A DNA stretch of 64,000 bases from Cellulomonas sp. GTDB taxonomy: Bacteria; Actinomycetota; Actinomycetes; Actinomycetales; Cellulomonadaceae. The translations under genes were made by a program, and so were the position numbers. The notes beneath the pieces were generated by a model. It saw only the letters and a program-made list of their open reading frames with translations, was not told the origin of the DNA and did no database searches. Positions within the stretch are counted from its first letter, which is position 1. Every line of letters starts with the position of its first letter. The stretch covers positions 18,853-82,852 of the forward strand of contig NZ_JAGIBD010000016.1 of NCBI RefSeq assembly GCF_017744555.1. Reading direction: 5' to 3'. Shown piece by piece: positions 8,274-16,857 of this stretch.

Positions 8274-9134
8274 ATGCAGACACGCACACTCGGAGACGTC
8301 CAGGTCAGCGCGATCGGGCTCGGCGGCATGCCGATGTCCATCGAGGGCCGGCCGGACCGCTCCCGCTCCATCGCGACGATCCACGCGGCCCTCGACGCGG
8401 GCGTCACCCTCATCGACACCGCCGACTCCTACCACCTGCTGGCCGGCGAGGTCGGCCACAACGAGGAGCTCATCGCCGAGGCGCTGCGCACGTGGGGCGG
8501 CGACTCGTCCGACGTGCTCGTCGCGACGAAGGGCGGCCACCTGCGCCCCGGCGACGGCTCGTGGACCGTCGACGGCTCGCCGAAGCACCTGCGGGAGGCC
8601 GTCGAGGGCTCGCTCAAGCGGCTCGGCGTCGACGCCATCGGGCTCTACCAGTTCCACCGCCCCGACAACACGGTCCCCTACGCCGAGTCGGTCGGCGTGC
8701 TCGTCGAGCTGCTCGACGCGGGCAAGATCCGCATGGCCGGCATCTCGAACGCGAACCCCGACCAGATCCGCGAGGCGCAGGAGGTCCTCGGCGGCTGGCT
8801 CGTGTCGGTGCAGAACCAGTACTCGCCCGCGTTCCGCTCGTCGCAGCCCGAGCTCGACCTGTGCGCCGAGCTCGGCATCGCGTTCCTGCCGTGGAGCCCG
8901 CTCGGCGGCATCTCCCGGGCGGGCGAGCTCGGCGACCGCTTCTCGGCGTTCGCCCGCATCGCCGCCGTCCACCACGTGAGCCCGCAGCAGGTGACGCTCG
9001 CGTGGGAGCTCGCGCAGGCGCCCGTCGTGATCCCGATCCCCGGCGCGTCCCGCCCGGAGACGATCCGCGACTCGCTCCAGGCCGCCGACCTCATCCTCGG
9101 CCCGGAGGAGATCGCGGAGCTCGACGCCGCCTGA
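8274..9134 (+). CDS. Aldo/keto reductase
   Basis: 286 residues, a TIM-barrel NADPH oxidoreductase of the cytoplasm. The catalytic tetrad can be followed: Asp and Tyr in LIDTADSYH, Lys in VATKGG and His in YQFHRPD. The C-terminal IPIPGASRPETIRDSLQAA is the cofactor 2'-phosphate binding segment. The ATG at 8274 gives MQTRTLGDVQVSAIGLG, the standard start of the family. It is a single gene between two terminators. The substrate is not predictable. Confidence 0.92.
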   Translation: MQTRTLGDVQVSAIGLGGMPMSIEGRPDRSRSIATIHAALDAGVTLIDTADSYHLLAGEVGHNEELIAEALRTWGGDSSDVLVATKGGHLRPGDGSWTVDGSPKHLREAVEGSLKRLGVDAIGLYQFHRPDNTVPYAESVGVLVELLDAGKIRMAGISNANPDQIREAQEVLGGWLVSVQNQYSPAFRSSQPELDLCAELGIAFLPWSPLGGISRAGELGDRFSAFARIAAVHHVSPQQVTLAWELAQAPVVIPIPGASRPETIRDSLQAADLILGPEEIAELDAA

Positions 9135-9143
9135 GAGACCCAC

Positions 9144-9177
9144 GACGGCCGGCGCCCTCGCGCGGGTGCCGGCCGTC
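9144..9177. terminator. Bidirectional terminator between convergent genes
   Basis: GACGGCCGGC-G-CCC pairs with GGG-T-GCCGGCCGTC (one G-U pair) around a 6-nt loop. It lies between the stop of the aldo/keto reductase and the stop of the reverse-strand PIG-L gene. Confidence 0.75.
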
Positions 9178-9185
9178 CTCGTCCG

Positions 9186-9968
9186 TCAGGAGGGCGGAAC
9201 CATCCCCCGCCTGGACAGCTCGTCCCTGAGCCCGGGCGGCGGGCCCTGCAGGTCGTGCACGCGGAACAGGACGGCGTGCTCGACGCCCATGGCCCGCCCT
9301 TGCATCGCGGCGATCATCGGCAGCATGTCGGCGGGTGCCGGGTGGCCGGGCAGCCCGGCGAGGTACTCGGCGTGCGCGTCGAGCGACGCGATCCCGCGCC
9401 GCAGCGGCTCTCCGCCCACGTCGACGCCGTGCGTGGGCCGCGAATCGCCCGCGACAAGCAGGCGGGTCACCTCCCACGGCTCCAGGCCGTCGTCGAGCAG
9501 CTCGCCGAACACCCACCGGTTGCCCGCGTCCCGCACGGCGTCCACGGTGGCGAGCCCCACGGCCCGGTGGTCCGCCTGGTTCAGCCCGACGAACCCCTCG
9601 ATCTCCCACGACCCCGTGACGACCGTGTCGGGCCGCACCTCGCGGATGCGGCGTGCGATGTCCCGCCGCAGGTCGAGCCCGTAGACGAGCATCCCGTCCG
9701 GGTGCTCCGCGAAGACGACGTCGGTGACACCGACCTCCGCGGCTCCCGCGACCTGCTCACGTGTGCGCACCTGCGCGGTCCGGTCCGGCGGTGACGCGTC
9801 CATGCCGGCCTCGCCGCGGGTGAGCAGCAGGTAGGAGACCTCGATCCCGGCGGCGGTCCAGGCGGCCACGGCCGACGACGTGCCGTACTCGACGTCGTCG
9901 GGGTGCGCGACGACGCACAGCACGCGCCGCATGCCGTCCGTGGCGAGCGCCGGCAGCAGGTCACTCAT
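9186..9968 (-). CDS. PIG-L (LmbE) family deacetylase
   Basis: 260 residues. Zn-dependent N-acetylglucosaminyl-type deacetylase fold: the metal motif AHPDD appears as VVAHPDDVEYG near residues 20-30, and the second metal His lies in NQADHRAVG. Relatives include the mycothiol enzymes MshB and Mca, but this protein lacks other clear marks of those two and could act on another amide. The ATG at 9966-9968 overlaps the 3' end of the upstream macrodomain gene by 8 nt, so the two proteins are made together. Confidence 0.85.
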   Translation of the reverse strand: MSDLLPALATDGMRRVLCVVAHPDDVEYGTSSAVAAWTAAGIEVSYLLLTRGEAGMDASPPDRTAQVRTREQVAGAAEVGVTDVVFAEHPDGMLVYGLDLRRDIARRIREVRPDTVVTGSWEIEGFVGLNQADHRAVGLATVDAVRDAGNRWVFGELLDDGLEPWEVTRLLVAGDSRPTHGVDVGGEPLRRGIASLDAHAEYLAGLPGHPAPADMLPMIAAMQGRAMGVEHAVLFRVHDLQGPPPGLRDELSRRGMVPPS

Positions 9969-10533
9969 CGTCGCTCCTGCCCGAGGCGGCGATCGCGTGC
10001 TCGAAGGCGTCGAGAGCCGCCGGCGAGAACAGCACGAACCTGACGAGCTCGATCCCGTGCGGCTCGGGGTGCCCCTCGCGACCGCCGTTCTCGACGCCGT
10101 CTTCCCACAACCGCGCCACGCCGACCCCGATACGGGCGACCTCGGCGACGTCCCACCCGTACACGCCCGCGCTGACGGCGGGGAACGCGATGCTCCGCGC
10201 ACCGAGCTCGACGGCGACCTCGAGCGACCGCGCGAAGCACGACGCGAGCACCGTCGGGTCGTCCTGACCGGCGTGCAGGTTCGGCCCGACCGTGTGCACG
10301 ACCCAGCGGGCGGGAAGCCGGAAGCCGTCGGTCGCGACCGCGTCGCCCGGCGGGAGACCGTCGGGGTACCGCGTGCGACGGACCTCCCGGCACGCGGCGA
10401 GGAGGTCGGGGCCCGCCGCGGCGTGAATCGCGCCGTCGACGCCGCCGCCACCGAGCAGCGACGAGTTGGCGGCGTTCACGACGACGTCGACGTCCTGCGT
10501 GGTGATGTCGCCCTGGACGGCTTCGATGCGCAC
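9961..10533 (-). CDS. Macrodomain protein (O-acetyl-ADP-ribose deacetylase, YmdB-like)
   Basis: 190 residues. GDITTQDVDVVVNAANSSL and GGGGVDGAIH are the ADP-ribose binding loop 1, with the Asn and Asp used by YmdB/MacroD-type hydrolases. FPAVSAGVYGWD is the second phosphate loop. The family hydrolyses O-acetyl-ADP-ribose and mono-ADP-ribosyl esters. The GTG at 10531-10533 gives MRIEAVQGD, the canonical beginning; CATGAT 6 nt upstream is a weak leaderless -10. It is translationally coupled to the PIG-L deacetylase gene. Confidence 0.88.
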   Translation of the reverse strand: MRIEAVQGDITTQDVDVVVNAANSSLLGGGGVDGAIHAAAGPDLLAACREVRRTRYPDGLPPGDAVATDGFRLPARWVVHTVGPNLHAGQDDPTVLASCFARSLEVAVELGARSIAFPAVSAGVYGWDVAEVARIGVGVARLWEDGVENGGREGHPEPHGIELVRFVLFSPAALDAFEHAIAASGRSDDE

Positions 10534-10658
10534 CTGGCCATCATGGCGGGACGGGTGGCGGGCCGACAGCGGGGCGGGACGCGCGGCCTGCACCGGGCCG
10601 GCCAGGGGCGCCCGGCACGCCCGCCACCGGCGCCCGGCACGGGCGCCCGGCACGAGGA

Positions 10659-10689
10659 AGGCCCCTCGGACGCTTACTCCGAGGGGCCT
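10659..10689. terminator. Hairpin copy 1 (12-bp stem, loop CGCTTAC)
   Basis: A perfect 12-bp stem. Its 29-nt core (10660-10688) is repeated without change at 11220-11248, exactly 560 bp away. It could stop transcripts from either side. It lies 126 nt upstream of the macrodomain start on the reverse strand. Confidence 0.7.
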
Positions 10690-11216
10690 GTCTGAGGTCA
10701 AGGGTACCGGCGGCCTGCACCCACCCGGGTGAACGACGCGCCAACCATCCACAAATGTTGTCCACACCCCTGTGCTTGCCGCGTCTTCATGCAGGTCAGC
10801 CTGTGGACGAAGGTGTGGGGAGAGCGGTGGACAAACATTCCTCTCCGAAGCCCTTGCAGGCCCTCCGCGGGCAGGACTAGAAATCACACATCGACCTCGA
10901 CGGTTCGAGAACCGCAGGACCAAGGCACCCCCTCGGGGGCACCGGAAGCCGGCGGAGACAGGCGGTCGAGGCCAGGCCGACCGGAGAACGGGCGACCACA
11001 TCGGCGGGGCAACCCACCGACCTGCGGATGACGACGCAGGGGTCGCTACGGACCGGGAGGCCGATCGCAGTCCCCCCGCCCACGGCGGAGAGCAGGCAGT
11101 GGGACCCCCTCCGGGGGGACGCGCAGCCGGCGATCCACCGGGTGTCGGGTCGGAGCCGCACCGTCAACGGCGGCGTCGGTCACCGGTCAGCCGGTGACGC
11201 ACGACCTGCGGTCAGG
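10690..11216. ncRNA. Gene-free, highly structured region; candidate small RNA
   Basis: No open frame here has actinobacterial codon bias or a credible start. The segment after about 10840 is dense in inverted repeats, for example GTCACCGG-TCAG-CCGGTGAC at 11179-11198 and C-rich/G-rich pairs near 10925-10940 and 11101-11120. It ends, read in either direction, at one of two identical hairpins. That arrangement suits an untranslated structured RNA of roughly 350-400 nt. It does not carry the marks of RNase P RNA, tmRNA or SRP RNA. The strand is undecided. Confidence 0.3.
10745..10834. promoter_or_regulatory. Cluster of four DnaA-box-like 9-mers
   Basis: TTGTCCACA at 10758-10766 equals the actinobacterial DnaA box. 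TGTGGACGA (10802-10810) and GGTGGACAA (10826-10834) are one-mismatch boxes on the other strand, and CCATCCACA (10745-10753) differs at two positions. No dnaA, dnaN or AT-rich unwinding region is near, so a DnaA-titrating or regulatory site is more likely than an origin. Confidence 0.4.
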
Positions 11217-11251
11217 AAGGGCCCCTCGGACGCTTACTCCGAGGGGCCCTT
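11217..11251. terminator. Hairpin copy 2 (14-bp stem, loop CGCTTAC)
   Basis: AAGGGCCCCTCGGA pairs perfectly with TCCGAGGGGCCCTT, followed on the + strand by a further T and CC. It lies 58 nt beyond the dtd stop on the reverse strand, so it can serve as the dtd terminator and as the end of a + strand RNA from the adjacent gene-free block. Confidence 0.8.
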
Positions 11252-11308
11252 TCCACGTCCCGGCGCGCACCGGCCCGGGGGCGACGTCGACACCTGCGGG
11301 ATCGCGAG

Positions 11309-11746
11309 TCAGGCCGTGGGCACCGACTCCAGGAGGATCGTCACGGGCCCGTCGTTGACGAGCTCCACGGCCATGTCCGCCCCGAACACCCCGGTCGCGA
11401 CTTCGAGCCCCCGGGCGCGCAGCGCGTCGACGACGGCGTCCACGAGCGGCTCGGCGACGGGTCGCGGCGCCGCGGCGTTCCAGGTGGGCCGCCGGCCCTT
11501 GCGGGTGTCGCCGTACAGCGTGAACTGGCTGACGACGAGCACGGGCGCGCCGACGTCGACGGCGGACTGCTCGTCGCGCAGGATGCGCAGCTCGGCGATC
11601 TTGCGGGCGATGACCTCGACCTGCGCGGGTCCGTCGCCGGGCGTCACGCCGACCAGCGCGACGAGCCCGGGCCGGTCGATGGCGCCGACCACGATGCCGT
11701 CGACCGTGACGGACGCGCGCGTGGCCCGCTGGACCACGGCCCTCAC
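11309..11746 (-). CDS. dtd: D-aminoacyl-tRNA deacylase
   Basis: 145 residues, full length. Removes D-amino acids (and Gly from tRNA-Ala) in the cytoplasm. The two active-site motifs are visible: [16 protein letters not shown] near residues 77-92, and [12 protein letters not shown] at the C-terminus in place of the usual NxGPVT, with the Gly-Pro kept. The GTG at 11744-11746 overlaps the upstream asparaginase stop as GTGA, so the gene is coupled to it as the last member of a three-gene operon. A strong hairpin follows. Confidence 0.93.
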   Translation of the reverse strand: MRAVVQRATRASVTVDGIVVGAIDRPGLVALVGVTPGDGPAQVEVIARKIAELRILRDEQSAVDVGAPVLVVSQFTLYGDTRKGRRPTWNAAAPRPVAEPLVDAVVDALRARGLEVATGVFGADMAVELVNDGPVTILLESVPTA

Positions 11747-12717
11747 GCGTCGGGCCCGAACGTCGCGACGACCTCCCCGACGGGCGTGCCGTGGCCGAGC
11801 ACCGGCGTGGCGCCGACCGGCCGGACCAGGGCAGGGTCGACACCGGCGACGGCCAGCGCCGCAGCGAGCACCACGGGCCGAGGCCGCGCGGACCCGTCGG
11901 CGATCTTGACCGCGACCGCTCCCCCGTCGGGCAGCCCCGCGGCGTAGACGCCGTCGGCGCCGTCCTTCGCGACCAGCCCGGGGACGGCCTGCATGAACCG
12001 GGTCGCGTCGCGCCCGGTGCCGGCGACGTGCCACGGGTGCTGCGACATCGCACGGGCCACCCGCTGCTCGCCGGTCCCGGGGGCAGCGGCGGCGATGCGG
12101 CCGAACGCCCGGGCGAGGCCGGTGAGCGTGGTCGAGAAGAGCGGCGCACCGCACCCGTCGACCGTGGTCGAGGTGACGGGCACGCCGGTCAGGGACGCGA
12201 CGGCGTCGCGCAGCGCGACCTGCAGCGGGTGCCCGGGCGACAGGTAGTCCTCAGTGGACCAGCCGGCCCACACCGACGTCGCGAGCATCCCCGCGTGCTT
12301 GCCGGAGCAGTTCTGGGTGAGCGACGAGCGCACCTGCCCGGTGGTGCGCCACTCGAACGCCGCCTCAGGGTCGAGCGGCCAGTCGGGGGTGTTCCGCAGG
12401 TCGTCGACGCGCAGACCCGCGCGCGACAGCAGCGCACGCACCACGTCGAGGTGCCCCTGCTCCGCGTTGTGGCTCGCGCAGACGAGCGCGAGCTCCTCGT
12501 CGTCCACGTCGAGCCCGTGCCGCAGCATCCCGACCGCCTGCAGCGGCTTGAGCGACGACCGTGCCCACACGACGACGTCCGGGTCGCCGAGCGTGAGCCG
12601 CACCGACCCGTCGGGCGCGAGCACCACGACGTGCCCGTGGTGCACCGACTCCACGAGGTCGCCGCGCACCACCCGGGCGAGCGGGACGGCGTGCGTCCCG
12701 ACATCGGGCGCGCTCAC
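11743..12717 (-). CDS. L-asparaginase II family protein
   Basis: 324 residues of the Rhizobium-type asparaginase (AnsA II) family, hydrolysing L-asparagine to aspartate and ammonia. The family motif CSGKHAGML is at about residues 130-138, with [15 protein letters not shown] and [17 protein letters not shown] also present. The GTG at 12715-12717 overlaps the upstream DUF2516 stop as GTGA. The gene is coupled at both ends to its neighbours. Confidence 0.9.
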   Translation of the reverse strand: MSAPDVGTHAVPLARVVRGDLVESVHHGHVVVLAPDGSVRLTLGDPDVVVWARSSLKPLQAVGMLRHGLDVDDEELALVCASHNAEQGHLDVVRALLSRAGLRVDDLRNTPDWPLDPEAAFEWRTTGQVRSSLTQNCSGKHAGMLATSVWAGWSTEDYLSPGHPLQVALRDAVASLTGVPVTSTTVDGCGAPLFSTTLTGLARAFGRIAAAAPGTGEQRVARAMSQHPWHVAGTGRDATRFMQAVPGLVAKDGADGVYAAGLPDGGAVAVKIADGSARPRPVVLAAALAVAGVDPALVRPVGATPVLGHGTPVGEVVATFGPDA

Positions 12718-13052
12718 CAGCCGCGTCCGCTGTCCCAGGGTCCGCGCGAGCCGCCACCGCGGCGCTTCGAGTACGGCGTCACGGCGGGCTTCACGTCGAC
12801 CAGATAGACGATCGCCGCCACGGCGCTGAGCAGCGAGAGGAACCGCAGCGCTCCGAGCGGCGGGAGCGCGATGAACGCGATCACCACCGCGACACCGAGG
12901 ATCAGGCCCCAGAAGTTCTTGGTGCGCTTGCCAGCGGCGGGGAACGCGGACGCCGGCCGACGCAGCAGGTCGACCAGCGACCACACGCAGAGGACGAAGA
13001 TCGCGAGGTAGAAGAGGGTGAACAGGACGAGCTGGATCGCGGCGATGGACAC
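12714..13052 (-). CDS. DUF2516 family membrane protein
   Basis: 112 residues with three hydrophobic helices (about 4-27, 47-65 and 67-87) and a basic Gly/Arg-rich tail. The order LLRRPASAFPAAGKRTKNFWGLILG is typical of the actinobacterial DUF2516 family, whose function is unknown. TAGGCT (complement of 13059-13064) lies 6 nt before the GTG and there is no SD, so this probably heads a leaderless operon with the asparaginase and dtd. Confidence 0.85.
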   Translation of the reverse strand: MSIAAIQLVLFTLFYLAIFVLCVWSLVDLLRRPASAFPAAGKRTKNFWGLILGVAVVIAFIALPPLGALRFLSLLSAVAAIVYLVDVKPAVTPYSKRRGGGSRGPWDSGRGW

Positions 13053-13091
13053 GCGCCGAGCCTACGAGACGGAGGCGGGCGGGCGGCAGCG

Positions 13092-13511
13092 TCAGGGGAC
13101 GACGCGCAGTCCCTCGGCCCGTGCGGCGGCCACCAGGTGCTCGTCCCAGGCGGCGACGACCAGGTCCGGCGACCGCAGGGTCAGCGCGGACGCGAGGTGC
13201 AGCGCGTCGGCGGCACGCAGCGGGTGCCGCCCGACGAGCGTCGCCGCCTGCGTCGTCACGGGCGCGCCGAGCTCGAGCACGTGCATGCCCGGCCACAGCC
13301 GGTCCCACTCGGCGACGGCGTGCGTCGCCGCGGAGGCGTCGAGGCGCCCGGACCGGCGGCCGGCGGCGAGCGCCGCGCGCACCTCGGCGTCGGCCAGCCG
13401 CGACGTCACGACCAGGTCGGCGCCGTCCCACAGCGCGGCGACGAGGTCGCTGCCGGTCTCGCGCACGCACAGCTTCACGAGCGCGCTCGTGTCGAGGTAG
13501 ACGACCGCCAC
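13092..13511 (-). CDS. vapC: PIN-domain toxin, VapC family
   Basis: 139 residues. Ribonuclease toxin with the PIN acidic pocket: the first Asp in VVYLDTSALVKL, a Glu in DAEVRAAL, and Asp residues in LRAADALHLASAL and AAWDEHL. The GTG start lies one base after the antitoxin stop, the usual compact VapBC order with the antitoxin first. It is probably co-transcribed from the leaderless antitoxin promoter and repressed by the VapBC complex. Confidence 0.9.
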   Translation of the reverse strand: MAVVYLDTSALVKLCVRETGSDLVAALWDGADLVVTSRLADAEVRAALAAGRRSGRLDASAATHAVAEWDRLWPGMHVLELGAPVTTQAATLVGRHPLRAADALHLASALTLRSPDLVVAAWDEHLVAAARAEGLRVVP

Positions 13512-13512
13512 G

Positions 13513-13767
13513 TCAGCGGCGCAGCCGGCGCACGAGACCCGACACGGCCTGCGCAGGCCGGGCCGTCGGGTGGGCGGTGGGCCGCGGCACGTCGGGCGAC
13601 GTCAGCAGCCCGTCCCGCTCCAGGCGGGTCAGCAGGTCCGCGGCGTCGATCCCGGACAGCCGCGCCACCGGGATTCCCCGCTCCGTGATGACCACGTCCT
13701 CGCCGCCGCGCGCGGCCTCGATCCACTGCCTGAGCTCCGCGCGCAACGCGCTGACCGCGACCTCCAC
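13513..13767 (-). CDS. vapB: Type II antitoxin, Phd/YefM-type (VapB)
   Basis: 84 residues. The N-terminal EVAVSALRAELRQWIEAARG and the following VVITERGIPVARLSG are typical of Phd/YefM DNA-binding antitoxins; the Arg-rich C-terminal tail should wrap the toxin. TACGGT (complement of 13774-13779) lies 6 nt before the GTG with no SD. A leaderless antitoxin placed on its own promoter would be directly autorepressed. Confidence 0.88.
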   Translation of the reverse strand: MEVAVSALRAELRQWIEAARGGEDVVITERGIPVARLSGIDAADLLTRLERDGLLTSPDVPRPTAHPTARPAQAVSGLVRRLRR

Positions 13768-13862
13768 GTGCCGACCGTACCGGCCGCGCGGTCGGCGGGT
13801 CAGGCGCCTGGCCGACCCGACGACCGGATCCGTCGGACCGTACCGGCGGACGGACCCGCCGG

Positions 13863-14990
13863 TCAGATCTCCGGCAGCCGCTCGCGCGCGTCCCGCGGCG
13901 AGACCCCGGCCGTCTCGAGCAGGTCGACGGCGAGCGAGCGGTGCAGCAGCACGAGACTCTGCGCCTGCCAGTCGTCCGCGGCCAGCACGAAGGGGTCCAG
14001 CCGCGCGGCGACCCCGAGGAGCCGCTCGCGTGCCCGGTCTGGGTCACGGCCCGCGCCGATCGCGGCGGCGAGCTCGTCGGCCGCACGCGCGGTGGCCTCG
14101 ACCTGCGCCGCGACGTCGTCGAGCGCGTGCGGCTGACCCGCCTCGACGACGGCCCGCGAGCGCCGCACGAGCACGCGCGCGTTGCGCATGGCCCGGTCGA
14201 CCCGCACGGACGCCTGCACGAGCCCACCGAGCTCGTCGTGGTAGCGGCGGCTCGCGGGCGACACCCGGGACAGGTCCTGCGCGTTCGACGCGGTCTCGGT
14301 CCAGTCGTCGAGCACCGGCTGGGAGGCCCGCCCGCGCAGCAGCGCGTCGTCGATGTCGTCGAGCGACCGGGCGTCCAGGCCGCGCGCGAGGGTGTGCAGC
14401 ACGGCGGCGAGCTCGTCGACCGCCGACCGCCCCAGCGCCCGCGGTCGCCGGCGCGGGTCGCTGGGCGTGAGCAGCGCGACCGCGAGGGCCACGGCTCCGC
14501 CGATCACGGCGTCCACCCACCGCCCGAACGGCCCGCCGCTCGCCACCGGGAGACCGACGATGACGATGGCCTGGACGCCCGCCTGCGTCGTGAGCATCGC
14601 CCCGCGGTCGAGGAACCGCCCGATGAGCGCCGCGACGAACAGCACCACGGCCATCTGCCACGCCCCGGAGCCGATGACGTGCACCACAAGGTCGCCGAGC
14701 GCGACCCCGAGCGCCACACCGGCGGCCAGCTCGGCGACGCGGCGCACGGACCGGTCCATCGAGAACCCGAGGGCGACCCATGCGCTGACCGGCGCGAAGA
14801 ACGGGTACGGGTGGCCGACGACGTAGTGCGCGATGCCGAAGGCGATCCCGCCGGCGACGGCGGCCTCGAGGATGGGGAACCACGCGCCGACCACGCGGGC
14901 CCAGCCCTGTCGCACGCGGGCCTCGACGAGCCGCCGCGCCTCCGACCTGCGGGGGCCGGGCAGCGGGACGGGTCGCGTGTCGGTGCTCAT
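13863..14990 (-). CDS. FUSC-type aromatic-acid-exporter-like membrane protein
   Basis: 375 residues. The first half has about six hydrophobic helices (from PILEAAVAGGIAFGIAHYVV to AVIGGAVALAVALL); the second half is a cytoplasmic, Ala/Arg-rich helical region. This matches FUSC/ArAE (YccS/PET-like) exporters rather than the larger plant ALMT proteins. The substrate is unknown. The ATG at 14988-14990 has a strong SD (GGGGAGG, 4-5 nt upstream). It stands alone between the VapBC operon and ygfZ. Confidence 0.75.
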   Translation of the reverse strand: MSTDTRPVPLPGPRRSEARRLVEARVRQGWARVVGAWFPILEAAVAGGIAFGIAHYVVGHPYPFFAPVSAWVALGFSMDRSVRRVAELAAGVALGVALGDLVVHVIGSGAWQMAVVLFVAALIGRFLDRGAMLTTQAGVQAIVIVGLPVASGGPFGRWVDAVIGGAVALAVALLTPSDPRRRPRALGRSAVDELAAVLHTLARGLDARSLDDIDDALLRGRASQPVLDDWTETASNAQDLSRVSPASRRYHDELGGLVQASVRVDRAMRNARVLVRRSRAVVEAGQPHALDDVAAQVEATARAADELAAAIGAGRDPDRARERLLGVAARLDPFVLAADDWQAQSLVLLHRSLAVDLLETAGVSPRDARERLPEI

Positions 14991-15057
14991 GGGACCTCCC
15001 CGTCCGGGACCGCTGCGGCCCTCGCCTCGTTCGACGGGCCGCGCGCCCCGTGCGGGG

Positions 15058-16236
15058 TCACAGGCTCGGGTGCACCCCGAGCCCGCGGGCCACGGGTCCG
15101 CGCGGCGCGGGACGGTCCACGGACACGCCCTCGCCCGGCACGACCTGCTCCTGGCCCGCGGCGACGGCCCCGCCCTCGCAGTCCACGACGAGCGTGGCAT
15201 CGACGGGCGTCGACCGCTTGACGACCGCGAGCGCGACCGGGCCGAGCTCGTGGTGCCGCGCGACCGTGGTGACCTTCCCGACAGCCCGGCCTGGCTCGTG
15301 GTCGGCGGTCACCTCGTGCACGTCGGCGCCCGGCTCGGGCAGCAGGTGCCCGGACCCGTCGAGGTGCAGCAGCACGAGGCGCCGCGGCGGGCGGCCGAGG
15401 TTGTGCACGCGCGCGACGGTCTCCTGCCCGCGGTAGCAGCCCTTGTGCAGGTGGACGGCGGTGCGCAGCCAGTCGAGCTCGTGCGGGATGGTCCGGTGGT
15501 CGACGTCGCGCGCGGCGCGCGGGCGGAAGGCCTCGACGCGCACGGCCTCCGACGCCCACGTGCCGACGAGCGGCCAGCCGGCGGCCTCGCGGGCGCGCAC
15601 CTCGTCGACGAGCCGGGCACGCGGGACGAGGACGAGCCGCCAGTGGCGGTCGGCGCCGGGGTGCTCGTCGTCGGGTGGGCCGTAGCGCGTGCCGCCGGGG
15701 GCCGTGGTCGGCCACGGGTCGCGCCACGTGACGGGCTCGTCGGCGGTGCCCTCGGCCGCGACGGGCTCGCCGATCGCGGCCCACTCGTCGGTCACGTCGT
15801 CGATCTCGACGCGCAGCATGAACTTCATGCGGTTCAGCCAGGTTGCGAGGCCGACCGGCGTCTCGGTGACCAGCCAGGTGGCCTCGCCGTCGTCCACGAC
15901 CCCGGCCGCGTGCTCGACGTGCCCCTGCGGGCTCAGCACCAGCAGCTCGGTGGACGTGCGCGGCGGGAGGTTCGTGAGCTCCTGCGACGTGATCGAGTTC
16001 AGCCAGCTCAGCCGGTCCGGTCCCGCGACGCGGACGACACCGAGGTGCGACTGGTCGACCACGGCCCCGCCGCGGGTCAGGGCGCGCTGCTCGGCCGTCG
16101 GGTCGCCGTAGTGCCACGCGACGCCCGCGTCGGGGCCCGCGCCACCGACCGCACCCCGGCGGTGCAGCAGCGGGCTGACGTGCCGCGGCGGCTCCCCGTG
16201 GCCCTGCTCGACCTCGGTCGACGCGTCGGCGCTCAT
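15058..16236 (-). CDS. ygfZ: YgfZ/GcvT folate-binding protein
   Basis: 392 residues. Folate-dependent factor that supports Fe-S cluster maintenance in the cytoplasm. The signature KGCYRGQE with its reactive Cys is at about residues 260-267, and the GcvT-like fold is seen from LTRGGAVVDQSHLGVVRVAGPDRLSWLNS. The ATG at 16234-16236 is 7 nt after the stop of the nitrobindin-like gene, so the two are probably one operon. The order with a nitrobindin-like gene resembles mycobacterial and streptomycete genomes. Confidence 0.92.
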   Translation of the reverse strand: MSADASTEVEQGHGEPPRHVSPLLHRRGAVGGAGPDAGVAWHYGDPTAEQRALTRGGAVVDQSHLGVVRVAGPDRLSWLNSITSQELTNLPPRTSTELLVLSPQGHVEHAAGVVDDGEATWLVTETPVGLATWLNRMKFMLRVEIDDVTDEWAAIGEPVAAEGTADEPVTWRDPWPTTAPGGTRYGPPDDEHPGADRHWRLVLVPRARLVDEVRAREAAGWPLVGTWASEAVRVEAFRPRAARDVDHRTIPHELDWLRTAVHLHKGCYRGQETVARVHNLGRPPRRLVLLHLDGSGHLLPEPGADVHEVTADHEPGRAVGKVTTVARHHELGPVALAVVKRSTPVDATLVVDCEGGAVAAGQEQVVPGEGVSVDRPAPRGPVARGLGVHPSL

Positions 16237-16243
16237 GATGTCG

Positions 16244-16837
16244 TCAGTCCTCGTCGTCGGAGGGCGTCGTCGGCTCCACGCGCGCCAGCCGGGCCGACGC
16301 GTAGGACTGCATGGGGTGCCCGAACGCGGCGATGTCGTGCGCCCACATGAGCTCGCCCTGCACCAGGCCGTACAGCCGCTTGCCGGCACTCACATCCGCG
16401 CCGCTCGCCGTCCGCGCGATGAGGTCGCTCGCGAGGTCGATGCGGCCCTTGCCGACGGCGCCGACGTACACCGCGACGTGTCCGGACGGGTCCGCGAGCA
16501 GCAGCTCGACCGGGTGCTGGTCCTCGGTGAGGCCCTCGGGCCGCTCCGGCGGCACCCGCCAGTACCCGGACTCGGTGGCCCACACCGGACCTTCGTCGTC
16601 CGTGGCGTCACCCTCGTCGAGGCTCGCCGCGTCGTCCGGCGCGACCACGAGCCGGATCGTCGACGTGTACGACAGGTACGGGCCGCCGTCGTGGTCGAAC
16701 ACGACCTCCTGGGTGAACGCCGTCTCGTCGATGCCCGGGTAGCCGACCACGCCGGGTCCGCTCCACCGGCCGACGAGCCACGCCAGCGGGTACACCTCGG
16801 GAGCCAGACCCTCGGGGTCGGGCAGCACGAACGGCAT
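16244..16837 (-). CDS. Nitrobindin-like FABP family heme protein (DUF1794)
   Basis: 197 residues. The beta-barrel nitrobindin family binds ferric heme and isomerises peroxynitrite. The signature GRWSGPGVVGYP (GxWxGxG) is at about residues 23-34, with ESGYWRVPPE in the middle and a C-terminal stretch HDIAAFGHPMQSYASARL that includes the conserved FGHPMQ. An AGGAGG-type SD precedes the ATG at 16835-16837. It follows the 35-residue membrane protein gene by 20 nt and precedes ygfZ. Confidence 0.88.
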   Translation of the reverse strand: MPFVLPDPEGLAPEVYPLAWLVGRWSGPGVVGYPGIDETAFTQEVVFDHDGGPYLSYTSTIRLVVAPDDAASLDEGDATDDEGPVWATESGYWRVPPERPEGLTEDQHPVELLLADPSGHVAVYVGAVGKGRIDLASDLIARTASGADVSAGKRLYGLVQGELMWAHDIAAFGHPMQSYASARLARVEPTTPSDDED

Positions 16838-16857
16838 GGGTCGGGTCCTCCTGGTGG

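Noticed and set aside
10734..10834. Replication origin
   Set aside because: DnaA-like boxes are present but there is no dnaA, dnaN or AT-rich unwinding region.
10840..11216. RNase P RNA, tmRNA or SRP RNA
   Set aside because: None of the invariant segments of these RNAs could be found on either strand.
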